From positions 3,100,001 to 3,164,000 of the forward strand of contig NZ_AP024094.1 of NCBI RefSeq assembly GCF_015140455.1: a stretch of DNA of 64,000 bases, read 5' to 3'. Made by a program: the position numbers and the translations under genes. This document shows positions 18,300 through 26,280 of the stretch, piece after piece. This DNA is from Jeongeupia sp. HS-3. Lineage in GTDB: Bacteria; Pseudomonadota; Gammaproteobacteria; Burkholderiales; Chitinibacteraceae. The notes below the pieces were generated by a model. That model had not been told where the DNA came from. It saw only the letters and a list, made by a program, of their open reading frames with translations, and did not search any database. Numbering within the stretch: the stretch's first letter is position 1; each line of letters begins with the position of its first letter.

Positions 18300-19864
18300 T
18301 GGCGTGGCGTTTCTTGACCGGGCAGGCCCGTGACGGCTTGATTGTTCTGGCGCAGCGGGGGCTATCGGTGGGGCCTTTGAGCCACTTGCCGTGGCGTGCC
18401 GATGCGCAGTTCGCGCTCGATCCGGCGGGTCTGGCCGATTTTGCTGCTTACTGCCGCCACAATCCGTACCGGCGCTTCCGTCTGCTGGTGCTGGGCGGCG
18501 ACGAGGAATTCAAGTCCGATACCTTGCCGCCGGTGCGCGGACGAGACCGGCAGCTACTGATTCAGCGCCGGCTGGAGCAAGCCTGGCGCGGCACGCCGTA
18601 TCGGCGCGCCCGGGTGCTGGGTGATGGCACCTTGGTGCTGTCGGCGCTGACGCAACGCGATCAGATCGATGCCGTGGTCAAAACCCTGCTCGAGGCGGGC
18701 TGTGCGATTGCCGGCATCCACGCGGCATCGGGCTTGCTGGCCGGCATGCTGGCGCGTTTGGCGCTGGTGCAGGGGCCGACCTTGCTGCTGTCGCCCTTGG
18801 TCGACGCGGGTATCCAGCAGGCATGGTTGACGCCAGATGGGCTGCGTTTTGCCCGCGTCAGCCAAGGACAGACCTGCTTCGTGTCCCTGAGCGCCGAGAC
18901 GGTCGCGCCGGTGCTGGCCGACGAAGTTCGTCTGACCTTGCAGTATCTGGCGAGTGAGCGGCTGTTGTCGCACGCTAGTCAGGTGACGGTCTTGCTGCTT
19001 GATGGCGATGCGCGCGTGCAAGCGCTGGCGGCGCAATTGCAGCAGCGGCTGATCGATATGGGAGAAACCGCCCAGGTTTCATCCTTGCCGCTGAACGAAA
19101 CGAGCCGGGCACTGGGGCAGGCGGAAACGGGTGATCTATTGGGGCTGCTGGCCGGCACACTCGGGCGCCGTTTGCTGGCGGCACATTATGCTTCGGCCGA
19201 GGTGTGCCGCTTCGAAACGGTCCGGCGCACCGGTCTGGTCTTGCGCTGCCTGGGCGCGATGGGATTTGCTGCTGCGGCGTTCTGGTCGCTCTCGATCTGG
19301 CTGGCGGCAAATGCGCTGGATGAGCGCACTGCGACCCAGCAAAGCAAATTGACGACCCTGCAGCGGGAGTCGCAGCGGGTGGCGGCGGAGCTGGTCAAGC
19401 GCGATGTCGGAGACCCCGTGGCATTGCGCGCGGTCGATACGCTGTACCGCGCCGGGATGGCGTCGTGGCCCAGCGCCGAAGCCAGTGCGCGCGGATTCAG
19501 CCGCATTATTGCGAGCTTCCCGGCGATCCGGATTGATGCGTTGGCTTGGGAGGTAGCCCCACCGGTGGCACCGCCATCCGAGGACGCTGCGCCGGTTGGC
19601 GGCACCGTGGCCGTATGGACGCAAACCGTGTCGCTCTCGGGGCATGTATTGCCACCGGTGGATGCGCGTCAGGCTCTGGCCCAAGTCGAGGCGCTGGCCG
19701 CGCGCTTGCGTATCGAGCGAGGCATGGTGGTTGAGGTGGTCAAGCTGCCGCTCGATATCCGCCCGCAAGCGACGATCCAGAGCCAGGCCGATGCGCCGGC
19801 CGAAGATGCCTTGGCGCAGCGCTTTGTGCTGAAGCTGACCCAGCGTGCCGGAGCAGATCAATGA
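18299..19864 (+). CDS. Probable PilM-PilN-like fusion (MshI-like)
   Basis: A 521-residue protein in the place where MSHA loci encode MshI and type IV pilus loci encode PilM and PilN. The N-terminal ~325 residues look like a degenerate actin-like (PilM/GspL-type) cytoplasmic domain: KTLLEAGCAIAGIHAASGLL and ADEVRLTLQYLASERLLSHA fit this fold, but no clear ATP-binding motif is visible. Then comes one membrane segment (GAMGFAAAAFWSLSIWLAAN), a coiled coil (ATQQSKLTTLQRESQRVAAE) and a periplasmic PilN-like region to the end. The assignment rests on layout, length and position. It starts at the ATG sharing one base with the mshG stop, and overlaps the next gene by 4 bases. Confidence 0.75.
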   Translation: MAWRFLTGQARDGLIVLAQRGLSVGPLSHLPWRADAQFALDPAGLADFAAYCRHNPYRRFRLLVLGGDEEFKSDTLPPVRGRDRQLLIQRRLEQAWRGTPYRRARVLGDGTLVLSALTQRDQIDAVVKTLLEAGCAIAGIHAASGLLAGMLARLALVQGPTLLLSPLVDAGIQQAWLTPDGLRFARVSQGQTCFVSLSAETVAPVLADEVRLTLQYLASERLLSHASQVTVLLLDGDARVQALAAQLQQRLIDMGETAQVSSLPLNETSRALGQAETGDLLGLLAGTLGRRLLAAHYASAEVCRFETVRRTGLVLRCLGAMGFAAAAFWSLSIWLAANALDERTATQQSKLTTLQRESQRVAAELVKRDVGDPVALRAVDTLYRAGMASWPSAEASARGFSRIIASFPAIRIDALAWEVAPPVAPPSEDAAPVGGTVAVWTQTVSLSGHVLPPVDARQALAQVEALAARLRIERGMVVEVVKLPLDIRPQATIQSQADAPAEDALAQRFVLKLTQRAGADQ

Positions 19865-20445
19865 GATTGCCCGCCCGTCAGGATTGGCCTTTGCTGAGTA
19901 AGGCCTTGCTGGTGCTGCTACTGGGCTTGGGGGCTGGCCTTGCCCTTTGCTATGCCACGTGGCGGCATCGGGATGCGGCGCAGTTGAAGTTCAATCAAGC
20001 GCTCAGCCAACTGGTGACGATGCAAAACCAGGTGGACGATGCGCGCGCGCAGCTTGAGCATCTGGGCAATTACCAGCACGAGTACGCGCTGCTGCGCCGG
20101 CGTGGCGCCATCGGTGTCGAGCATCGGCTTGAATGGGTCGAGTACCTGAACGCCGAGGCGAGCCGCAGGCCGGGGCTGAGTTACCAGATCGGCGCGCGCC
20201 GGGCCTTGCCCGGTGTGGATGCCCAGAACGGTTTGCAGCTGTTTGCCAGCAAGCTGGATGTTCGTTTTACCGCGAGCGACGAGACCGGCTGGTCCAGCTT
20301 TAACGCCGGCTTGCGCCGGTTGCCCGGCTGGGCCGCCGAGGGCGCTTGCCAGATTGCCCGTTCGCCAAACAAGGACGTCGCCGCTTTAAGCGTCGATTGC
20401 AGTTATGAATGGCTGAGCATTGATCGTGCCGAGGTTGCCGAATGA
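19861..20445 (+). CDS. PilO/MshJ-like inner-membrane protein
   Basis: A 194-residue bitopic protein with an N-terminal membrane segment (ALLVLLLGLGAGLALCYATW), then a helical heptad-rich stretch (FNQALSQLVTMQNQVDDARA) and a compact periplasmic domain, the usual layout of PilO/GspM/MshJ proteins that pair with PilN to form the alignment complex. Sequence similarity to named families is not obvious by eye; position after the PilM/N-like gene is the main support. It overlaps both neighbours by 4 bases (ATGA). Confidence 0.7.
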   Translation: MRLPARQDWPLLSKALLVLLLGLGAGLALCYATWRHRDAAQLKFNQALSQLVTMQNQVDDARAQLEHLGNYQHEYALLRRRGAIGVEHRLEWVEYLNAEASRRPGLSYQIGARRALPGVDAQNGLQLFASKLDVRFTASDETGWSSFNAGLRRLPGWAAEGACQIARSPNKDVAALSVDCSYEWLSIDRAEVAE

Positions 20446-20732
20446 ACACGCTGCGTTGCTTGCTGCTGTTTTTGGGCGCTGCGATGGCCCATGCCGACGA
20501 CGGCTGGGGCACGCTGTTTACCTCGCAGTCCGAACGCAGCGGGGCGCTCGGGCCGGCGCAACAGCAGGCCTCGGGCGTATCGGCGCGCTTCGATGGCGAA
20601 GTACGCAGCGCGCACGGCGTGTCGCGCTGGGTGGACGGCGTGCACCGCCGGACTGCGCCGGCCGGGCTCAAGCCGGGGCAGCGCCGGGTGGGGGGCGTGG
20701 TGCGTGATGCTTACGAGCCGGACGGCCGCTAG
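20442..20732 (+). CDS. Small periplasmic protein, PilP/MshK-like position
   Basis: A 96-residue protein with a signal peptide (MNTLRCLLLFLGAAMAHA) and a short mature part of about 78 residues ending VVRDAYEPDGR. In MSHA and type IV pilus operons a small periplasmic MshK or PilP follows the PilO homologue and links the inner-membrane complex to the secretin; LKPGQRRVGGVV resembles the short terminal segments of such proteins. No firm family match can be claimed. Its 3' end overlaps the next gene by 26 bases. Confidence 0.6.
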   Translation: MNTLRCLLLFLGAAMAHADDGWGTLFTSQSERSGALGPAQQQASGVSARFDGEVRSAHGVSRWVDGVHRRTAPAGLKPGQRRVGGVVRDAYEPDGR

Positions 20733-22158
20733 GGTGCCGTCGGCACAGCGCGGTATGGCGCTCGGCATTTTTTTACTGGCCTTGATCGTGATGATCACGG
20801 CCTTGAGCGCGCGGGCGTTTCGATTCAATAACGCCAATCGCGATGCGGTCACCAGCCGGGCGCTGGCCGATGCGAAACAACAACTGATTGCCACGGCATT
20901 GAGTCGTCAGCCGACGGGCGTGGGCGGCGCGAATAATGACAACCGCCCAGGTTCGCTGCCGTGCCCGGATCTGAATGTACCGGGAAGCGCCGATGCCGGT
21001 TTCGCTGGCCTGGCTCGCGTATCCGCGTGCGATGGTGTTTCGGATGCGCGGCGTCTGGGCCGTTTGCCATCGGCAACGATGAGCCAGCCGGCCTTGCGTG
21101 ATGGCAGTGGCGAGCCACTCTGGTACGCGCTGGTGAGCGGCCTCTCGGACATCGACGATGCGCCGCTGAACGATGACTTTATCCCCGAAGGCGGCAAGCC
21201 CTGGTTTACGGCGTGGGCCGATGCGGGTCGAGCGGCCATTTCTGCTCGTCACGATCCCGTGGTTGCGGTGGTGATCGCACCGGGAACCCCGTTGAGGGGG
21301 CAGTTGCGCGGCAATGTCGCGCAGCAACGCAGTGCGGCAAATTATCTCGAAGCGGCAACGACCACGCAGGGGAAATTCTCTAACCGCGACCTTGCCCTCG
21401 CTCGTTTTCTTGATGGCCCGCTGCGGGATACCAATGGCAACGCGCTACTCAACGACCGTGTGTTGACGATCCGGCGTAGTGAGCTGCTTGCGCCGGTCGC
21501 GCGGCGGGCGGCGTTTGAGTACCAGCAGCTCTTGGCACTGTGGGCCGAGCGCAAGGGCGGCAATCGCTGGCCGAACCCCGCCGATCCGGCCAGCCCGGGC
21601 TGCACCGAAACCGGCGGCAATGCGACGGCGAACGGCTGTATACCGGATGCAGCACGCTGCCGGGGACGATTGCCCAAGTCGATTGCGCTGACGAATGAAC
21701 TCCAGGAAAAGGTCGCTTACCGCCCACTTGGCACCAGTCCCGCGGATTGGCTGGCGCGCTTGCGGAGCTACTACTGGCTGTATCGCAATCGCTGGGAGCA
21801 ACAGTTCTTCTATGCCGTGGGCGGCGATGCCATTCACGCTGCGCCAGCCGGGTGCGCGGCGGCACTGAAGGTTGAGGACGCGACCTTGCCGGCTGACACA
21901 ACGGTACTGGCCGTGCTGTTCAGTGCCGGCCCGGCGCGCGATGACCTGCTGTCGCCGCAACGGCGTAGCAATGCGACCGAAAAGCAAAACCTTGCCAATT
22001 ACCTTGATCCCGTTTCCGGTCTTGACCCGGAGCGGAACCAGCGCGGCTGGGACACGCCGCCCGTGCATCCCGATGAGTACACGCTGCCTGCCGGTAACGA
22101 CAGGCTTTATCTATTAGTGAGAAATAATGGCGCGACAAGCTGGATTCACGCTCATTGA
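20707..22158 (+). CDS. Large PilX/GspK-like prepilin-type protein
   Basis: A 483-residue protein whose N-terminus after a short basic leader is QRG followed by MALGIFLLALIVMITALSAR, the hydrophobic helix type of PilX and GspK minor pilins. Position 5 of the mature chain is not Glu, a trait of GspK-like tip pilins. The remainder is a large globular region with the motif RPGSLPCPDLN near residue 85 and scattered cysteines. The ATG at 20707 is used; a GTG one codon upstream is possible. The start is inside the preceding gene and the end overlaps the next prepilin gene by 32 bases. It is longer than typical GspK (about 330) and PilX (about 200). Confidence 0.65.
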   Translation: MLTSRTAARVPSAQRGMALGIFLLALIVMITALSARAFRFNNANRDAVTSRALADAKQQLIATALSRQPTGVGGANNDNRPGSLPCPDLNVPGSADAGFAGLARVSACDGVSDARRLGRLPSATMSQPALRDGSGEPLWYALVSGLSDIDDAPLNDDFIPEGGKPWFTAWADAGRAAISARHDPVVAVVIAPGTPLRGQLRGNVAQQRSAANYLEAATTTQGKFSNRDLALARFLDGPLRDTNGNALLNDRVLTIRRSELLAPVARRAAFEYQQLLALWAERKGGNRWPNPADPASPGCTETGGNATANGCIPDAARCRGRLPKSIALTNELQEKVAYRPLGTSPADWLARLRSYYWLYRNRWEQQFFYAVGGDAIHAAPAGCAAALKVEDATLPADTTVLAVLFSAGPARDDLLSPQRRSNATEKQNLANYLDPVSGLDPERNQRGWDTPPVHPDEYTLPAGNDRLYLLVRNNGATSWIHAH

Positions 22159-22834
22159 GCTGGCGGTAGTGTTGGTCATCGTCGGCATGCTGCTCGCCGG
22201 AGCGCTGCAGGCGGCCCGCGTCATGGGTGAGGCGCAGCGCGTGCGCGACACCCGCAGCGAGCTTGCCGAGATTCGCGAAGCATTGCTGGGGTTTGCTGTT
22301 CGTGAAGGCCATTTGCCGTGCCCGGCGGATCCGGCTGCAACCGGTGCAGCCATCGGGGTGGAAGATCGCTCTGGCGATGTATGTAATCGCTTTCAAGGGT
22401 TGCTGCCGTGGGTAGCTCTGGGCCTTGGTCAAACCGATGCCTTTGGTCGGCCATTCAGCTACCGGGTGACTGATTTTTATGCCAATACCGATGGCAAGAG
22501 CTTTGGTGGGTGTGGTGGCAACTCGCCACCGGCAGGGGTGTCGTTTGCCATGTGTTCACTGGGCGATATCAACATTTTTTCTGCAGCCGTTGCGGGGCAG
22601 GATCTCGCCCGAAATGTCGTGGCGGTGGTGGTCTCGCACGGCAGTTACGGCCCCGGACCCTTGCAGGCCGGGGGCGTGGGCGACGAGGCCGAAAATGCCG
22701 ATAACGATCGCGAGTTTGTCAGTCGTGAACGCGTGGATGGCGCTGACGGCGTGGCCGTGTACGACGACCTGACCGATTGGCTGCCTCCTGCAACGCTGCT
22801 CAGCCGGATGTTGCTGGCAGGGCGGTTGCCGTGA
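22127..22834 (+). CDS. Type IV prepilin-like protein with LPCP motif
   Basis: A 235-residue prepilin. The leader MARQAG is followed by the class III signal FTLIELAVVLVIVGMLLAGA, with Phe+1 and Glu+5 as PilD-type peptidases require. After the helix (RSELAEIREALLGFAVREG) comes LPCPADPAATG, very similar to the LPCPD motif in the preceding, larger protein. The C-terminal domain has Cys pairs that may form disulfides (GDVCNRF, FGGCGG and FAMCSL). Its start lies within the end of the preceding gene, so they are translationally linked. Probably a minor (pseudo)pilin; whether it is polymerised cannot be seen. Confidence 0.8.
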   Translation: MARQAGFTLIELAVVLVIVGMLLAGALQAARVMGEAQRVRDTRSELAEIREALLGFAVREGHLPCPADPAATGAAIGVEDRSGDVCNRFQGLLPWVALGLGQTDAFGRPFSYRVTDFYANTDGKSFGGCGGNSPPAGVSFAMCSLGDINIFSAAVAGQDLARNVVAVVVSHGSYGPGPLQAGGVGDEAENADNDREFVSRERVDGADGVAVYDDLTDWLPPATLLSRMLLAGRLP

Positions 22835-22959
22835 TCGATCACGGGCCTATTTCTGCCGTGCTGGCAATGAAGCGACTCAGGAGGTGAGCCCAAGAACAAT
22901 GCCCCTGAAATCTTGATCCAACGAATAAAAAATAATGATTCAACAACGGAGAAACACAA

Positions 22960-23586
22960 ATGAAGCACACACCAAAGCAGGGTGGTTTTACCCTGGTTGA
23001 ACTGGCCATCGTGCTGGTGATTGTCGGGCTGATTCTGGGGCTGGCATTCAAGGGCCGGGACTTGATCGACGGTGCGCGGGTCAAGAGCGCGCAGGCGAGC
23101 ACCAACAAGATTCAGGCTGCGGTGAATATTTTTTTCGAGCGTTACCAGCGTTATCCTGGTGACGGTTGTGTCGTGGCGAATGCGGCGCTGTTGTCGCAGT
23201 GTGGCGGTGCTCGAAACGGACTGATCGACAATGCGAATGAGACCTCGTCGTTCTGGTCGCTGCTGATCGGCACCGGCATTCTCACCACTGCGGAACGCAC
23301 CAGCCCGTTCGGGACACAATGGAACGTTGCCACTGATGCCATTAATGGTCGGATTAATACGGTGACCTACCTGGTTTCTGGCACTGCTGCTGTCGGTGCA
23401 GCCTCAACGGCGACCGATATCCGTTACGTGTGCTCGCTTGATACGCAATACGACGACGCCAATCCAACCTCTGGCAATATCCGCAGCAACGTGGCCGCCG
23501 GTATGACTGTCGGTACCTATCAGGCTGGCGAGGACTGCTGGAGCAAGAGTGGCCAGGTTGCGATGAGCATCCGCTTGTTGCCTTAG
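22960..23586 (+). CDS. Type IV prepilin-like protein, possible major pilin
   Basis: A 208-residue prepilin with leader MKHTPKQGG and signal FTLVELAIVLVIVGLILGLA. Glu+5 is present, then GRDLIDGARVKSAQASTNKI continues the N-terminal helix. The domain has RYQRYPGDGCVV, VCSLDTQYDD and EDCWSKSG, so four cysteines could make two disulfides. A Shine-Dalgarno-like CGGAGAAA precedes the ATG. It is the only gene of the locus with a real gap upstream (125 bp) and is followed directly by a strong terminator, which would allow independent, higher expression; on that basis it is the best candidate for the main subunit. That is inference. Confidence 0.8.
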   Translation: MKHTPKQGGFTLVELAIVLVIVGLILGLAFKGRDLIDGARVKSAQASTNKIQAAVNIFFERYQRYPGDGCVVANAALLSQCGGARNGLIDNANETSSFWSLLIGTGILTTAERTSPFGTQWNVATDAINGRINTVTYLVSGTAAVGAASTATDIRYVCSLDTQYDDANPTSGNIRSNVAAGMTVGTYQAGEDCWSKSGQVAMSIRLLP

Positions 23587-23600
23587 GCGATATGCAAAAC

Positions 23601-23626
23601 AAAAACCCGCCATCAGGCGGGTTTTT
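23601..23626. terminator. Bidirectional intrinsic terminator
   Basis: AAAACCCGCC-ATCA-GGCGGGTTTT stem-loop between the convergent last prepilin gene and hda; A- and T-runs on both sides let it serve both strands. Confidence 0.85.
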
Positions 23627-23662
23627 GCTCTCGATCGAGCGGCAATGGGGTACCGCCCTGGT

Positions 23663-24337
23663 TCAGTCCGGTGCAGCATCTGCGCCGCCCAGCACCTCGC
23701 GCAGCAGCGGCAGCGTCACTGGTCGCCGCAGCGACAGCGCGTAGCGGTTGGCGCGGGCGATCAGCGTCTGCAGGTCGGCAAGATTGCGGCTGGCGTGGTG
23801 CAAGAGGTAGTCGCAGGCCTCGTCGGAAAGCTCGAAACCGAGCTGGTGCGCCTGCTGCTGCAGGGCCGCAGCCTTGTCGCGGTCGGACAAACCCTTGAGC
23901 TGATACACCAGCCCCCAGCCCAGCCGGGTGGTCAGGTCGTCGCGCAGCGTCAGCAGCATTGGTGGCAGCGGGCCGGCAGCCAGCAAGCGGCCGCTGCCTT
24001 CACGCACGGTGTTGTAGTGGTCGAAAAGGCGGATCTGCTGCTCGTCATCGAGTGCATCGACGTTGTCGACGATCAGCGCGGTGTCGGCGGCGATTTCGTC
24101 CGGCAGCGGCTCGAGCTTGGCATCAACGTAGGTCGCGCCATCGAGGCGATCTCTGGCGGCGGCAAGCAGATGACTTTTGCCCACGCCGCTTCCACCCCAT
24201 AGGTAGAGGAAGCGAACGTCATCGCTACCGCTCAGCCATTCGCCCAGCATGAACAGCAGCTCGGCATTCTCGCCGGGGATGAAGCCGGCAAAGCCCGCCG
24301 GTTGCGGGAGCATGAGGTCGAGAACGAGTTGTTTCAT
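23663..24337 (-). CDS. hda: DnaA regulatory inactivator Hda
   Basis: A 224-residue DnaA-like AAA+ protein. With the DNA-loaded beta clamp, Hda stimulates hydrolysis of DnaA-bound ATP and so limits re-initiation of replication. The N-terminus MKQLVLDLMLPQPAGFAGF includes the QLVLDL clamp-binding motif, which fixes the start at this ATG rather than the longer upstream reading. Walker A is GGSGVGKSHLL, and the sensor and arginine-finger regions follow (LRDDLTTRLGWGLVYQL). It is divergent from purM, the standard betaproteobacterial arrangement. Confidence 0.93.
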   Translation of the reverse strand: MKQLVLDLMLPQPAGFAGFIPGENAELLFMLGEWLSGSDDVRFLYLWGGSGVGKSHLLAAARDRLDGATYVDAKLEPLPDEIAADTALIVDNVDALDDEQQIRLFDHYNTVREGSGRLLAAGPLPPMLLTLRDDLTTRLGWGLVYQLKGLSDRDKAAALQQQAHQLGFELSDEACDYLLHHASRNLADLQTLIARANRYALSLRRPVTLPLLREVLGGADAAPD

Positions 24338-24563
24338 TGGCAAGCGGCACCAGACGCACGAAAGCGCGCAGCCTTGTCGGCAGCGTGCAGGGTAGTCTGG
24401 ATGTGGGCGCAAAGCGCGATCGGCGAGGCCGGTGTCGCGTTGCGCCGGCGGGCGGGCAGGCGTTTCATTGCAGGATGCGGTAAACTACCGCGTTTTCAGC
24501 AGCTTGCCGTCATTTTACCTGAGTTGGCGCGCTGCAGAACCCGAATTCTTTCACGAGGCCGTC

Positions 24564-25601
24564 ATGAGTTCCCAAAGCCTGAGCTACCGCGACGCGGGTG
24601 TCGATATCGACGCTGGCGATCAGTTGGTCGAAAACATCAAGCCGTTTGCCAAACGCACGATGCGTCCGGAAGTGTTGTCCGGCATCGGCGGTTTCGGTGG
24701 TCTGATCGAAATCTCCAAGAAGTTCAAGGAGCCGGTACTGGTTTCCGGTACCGATGGCGTTGGCACCAAGCTCAAGCTTGCGTTTGAATTGAACCGTCAT
24801 GACACCGTCGGCCAGGATCTGGTCGCGATGAGCGTCAACGATATTCTGGTGCAGGGCGCCGAGCCGCTGTTCTTCCTCGATTACTTCGCCTGCGGCAAGC
24901 TCGACGTCGATACCGCCACCGAAGTGATCCGTGGCATCGCTCACGGTTGCGAGTTGTCGGGTTGCGCATTGATCGGCGGTGAAACCGCCGAAATGCCGGG
25001 CATGTATCCGGTCGGCGAATACGATCTGGCCGGCTTTGCCGTCGGCGTAGTCGAAAAATCCAAGATCATCACCGGCGATGACATCGTTGCCGGCGACGTG
25101 GTGCTGGGTTTGGCGTCGAACGGCGCACACTCGAACGGTTACTCGCTGGTGCGCAAGATTCTGCATTTGACCGAAGCCGATTATGCCGCCGAGTTCGACG
25201 GCGGCAAGAGCCTGGCCGACGTGGTGATCGCACCGACGCGTATTTACGTGAAGCCGATCCTGAAGCTCATCGAGGCGCTGACGGTCAAAGGCATGGCCCA
25301 CATCACCGGCGGCGGCATCACCGAGAACGTGCCGCGCGTGCTGCCGAGCAATGTGGTCGCGCAAATCGACGCCAAGAGCTGGACCCTGCCCAAGCTGTTC
25401 CAGTGGCTGCAGAAGGAAGGCAACGTCGAGGCGCAGGAAATGTACAAGACGTTCAACTGTGGCGTCGGCATGGCCGTGATCGTTGCGGCCGGCGATGCGG
25501 CAGCCGCCAAGGCGCTGCTCGAAGCCGAGGGCGAAACCGTTTACACGCTGGGTACGATACGTCCGCGTAACGGTGACGAGCACCAGACCCAGGTGGCCTG
25601 A
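24564..25601 (+). CDS. purM: Phosphoribosylformylglycinamidine cyclo-ligase
   Basis: Fifth step of purine synthesis: ATP-dependent ring closure of FGAM to aminoimidazole ribonucleotide. The 345-residue product starts [20 protein letters not shown]; upstream in-frame residues look non-coding. Landmarks are [32 protein letters not shown] (the nucleotide-binding loop), the [20 protein letters not shown] core and [16 protein letters not shown]. It faces hda divergently across 226 bp and is followed by a stem-loop, then purN. Confidence 0.97.
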   Translation: MSSQSLSYRDAGVDIDAGDQLVENIKPFAKRTMRPEVLSGIGGFGGLIEISKKFKEPVLVSGTDGVGTKLKLAFELNRHDTVGQDLVAMSVNDILVQGAEPLFFLDYFACGKLDVDTATEVIRGIAHGCELSGCALIGGETAEMPGMYPVGEYDLAGFAVGVVEKSKIITGDDIVAGDVVLGLASNGAHSNGYSLVRKILHLTEADYAAEFDGGKSLADVVIAPTRIYVKPILKLIEALTVKGMAHITGGGITENVPRVLPSNVVAQIDAKSWTLPKLFQWLQKEGNVEAQEMYKTFNCGVGMAVIVAAGDAAAAKALLEAEGETVYTLGTIRPRNGDEHQTQVA

Positions 25602-25620
25602 TCCGGGCTGCCGGCAAACG

Positions 25621-25647
25621 GGGCGAGGTGGCGACACCTCGCCCTTT
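25621..25647 (+). terminator. Strong stem-loop between purM and purN
   Basis: GGGCGAGGTG-GCGA-CACCTCGCCC forms a perfect 10-bp stem with a 4-base loop, followed by TTTGTTATT. It lies 19 bases after the purM stop. The T-tract is interrupted by G, so it may be a partial terminator or an mRNA-stabilising hairpin rather than a full stop. Confidence 0.6.
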
Positions 25648-25676
25648 GTTATTGAAGCGGGCGCGTTCGTAGAACT

Positions 25677-26273
25677 ATGAAAAACATTGTCATCCTGATT
25701 TCCGGCCGCGGCTCCAATATGCAGGCCATTGTCGACGCGCAGATTCCCGGCGCGCGCATTGCCGCGGTGATTTCCAACAAGGCCGATGCCGAGGGCCTGA
25801 CATGGGCGCGCGAGCGCGGCATTGCCACCGCGTCACTGAACCATAAAGAGTTCGACGGCCGCGAGGCTTTCGATGCCGCGCTGGTGACGCTGATCGACGG
25901 CTACGCGCCCGATCTGGTGGTGCTGGCCGGCTTTATGCGCATCCTCACGCCGGTGTTCGTCAACCGCTATGCCAACCGGCTGATGAATATCCATCCCTCG
26001 CTCTTGCCGGCGTTCACCGGTCTGCATACGCACGAACGGGCGATTGCCGAAGGCGTGAAGTTCGCCGGCTGCACCGTGCATTTCGTCACCGCCGAACTCG
26101 ATAACGGCCCGATCATCGCGCAGGCCGTGGTGCCGGTGCACGACGGTGACACCGCAGCGACGCTGGCGGCGCGAACGCTGGTGGAAGAGCACCGGTTGTA
26201 TCCGCAAGCGGTCGCCGACTTTGTTGCTGACCGGTTGATCATGACCGGCCGGCGCGTGCTGCGCCAAGGCTGA
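25677..26273 (+). CDS. purN: Phosphoribosylglycinamide formyltransferase
   Basis: Third step of purine synthesis: transfers formyl from 10-formyl-tetrahydrofolate to GAR. The 198-residue product begins MKNIVILISGRGSNMQAIVD with the phosphate-binding loop. The catalytic region is intact: NIHPSLLPAFTGLHTHERA (catalytic Asn and His) and HFVTAELDNGPIIAQAVVPV (catalytic Asp). It lies downstream of purM and 7 bases before the DUF3108 gene. Confidence 0.97.
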   Translation: MKNIVILISGRGSNMQAIVDAQIPGARIAAVISNKADAEGLTWARERGIATASLNHKEFDGREAFDAALVTLIDGYAPDLVVLAGFMRILTPVFVNRYANRLMNIHPSLLPAFTGLHTHERAIAEGVKFAGCTVHFVTAELDNGPIIAQAVVPVHDGDTAATLAARTLVEEHRLYPQAVADFVADRLIMTGRRVLRQG

Positions 26274-26280
26274 CAAGCCC

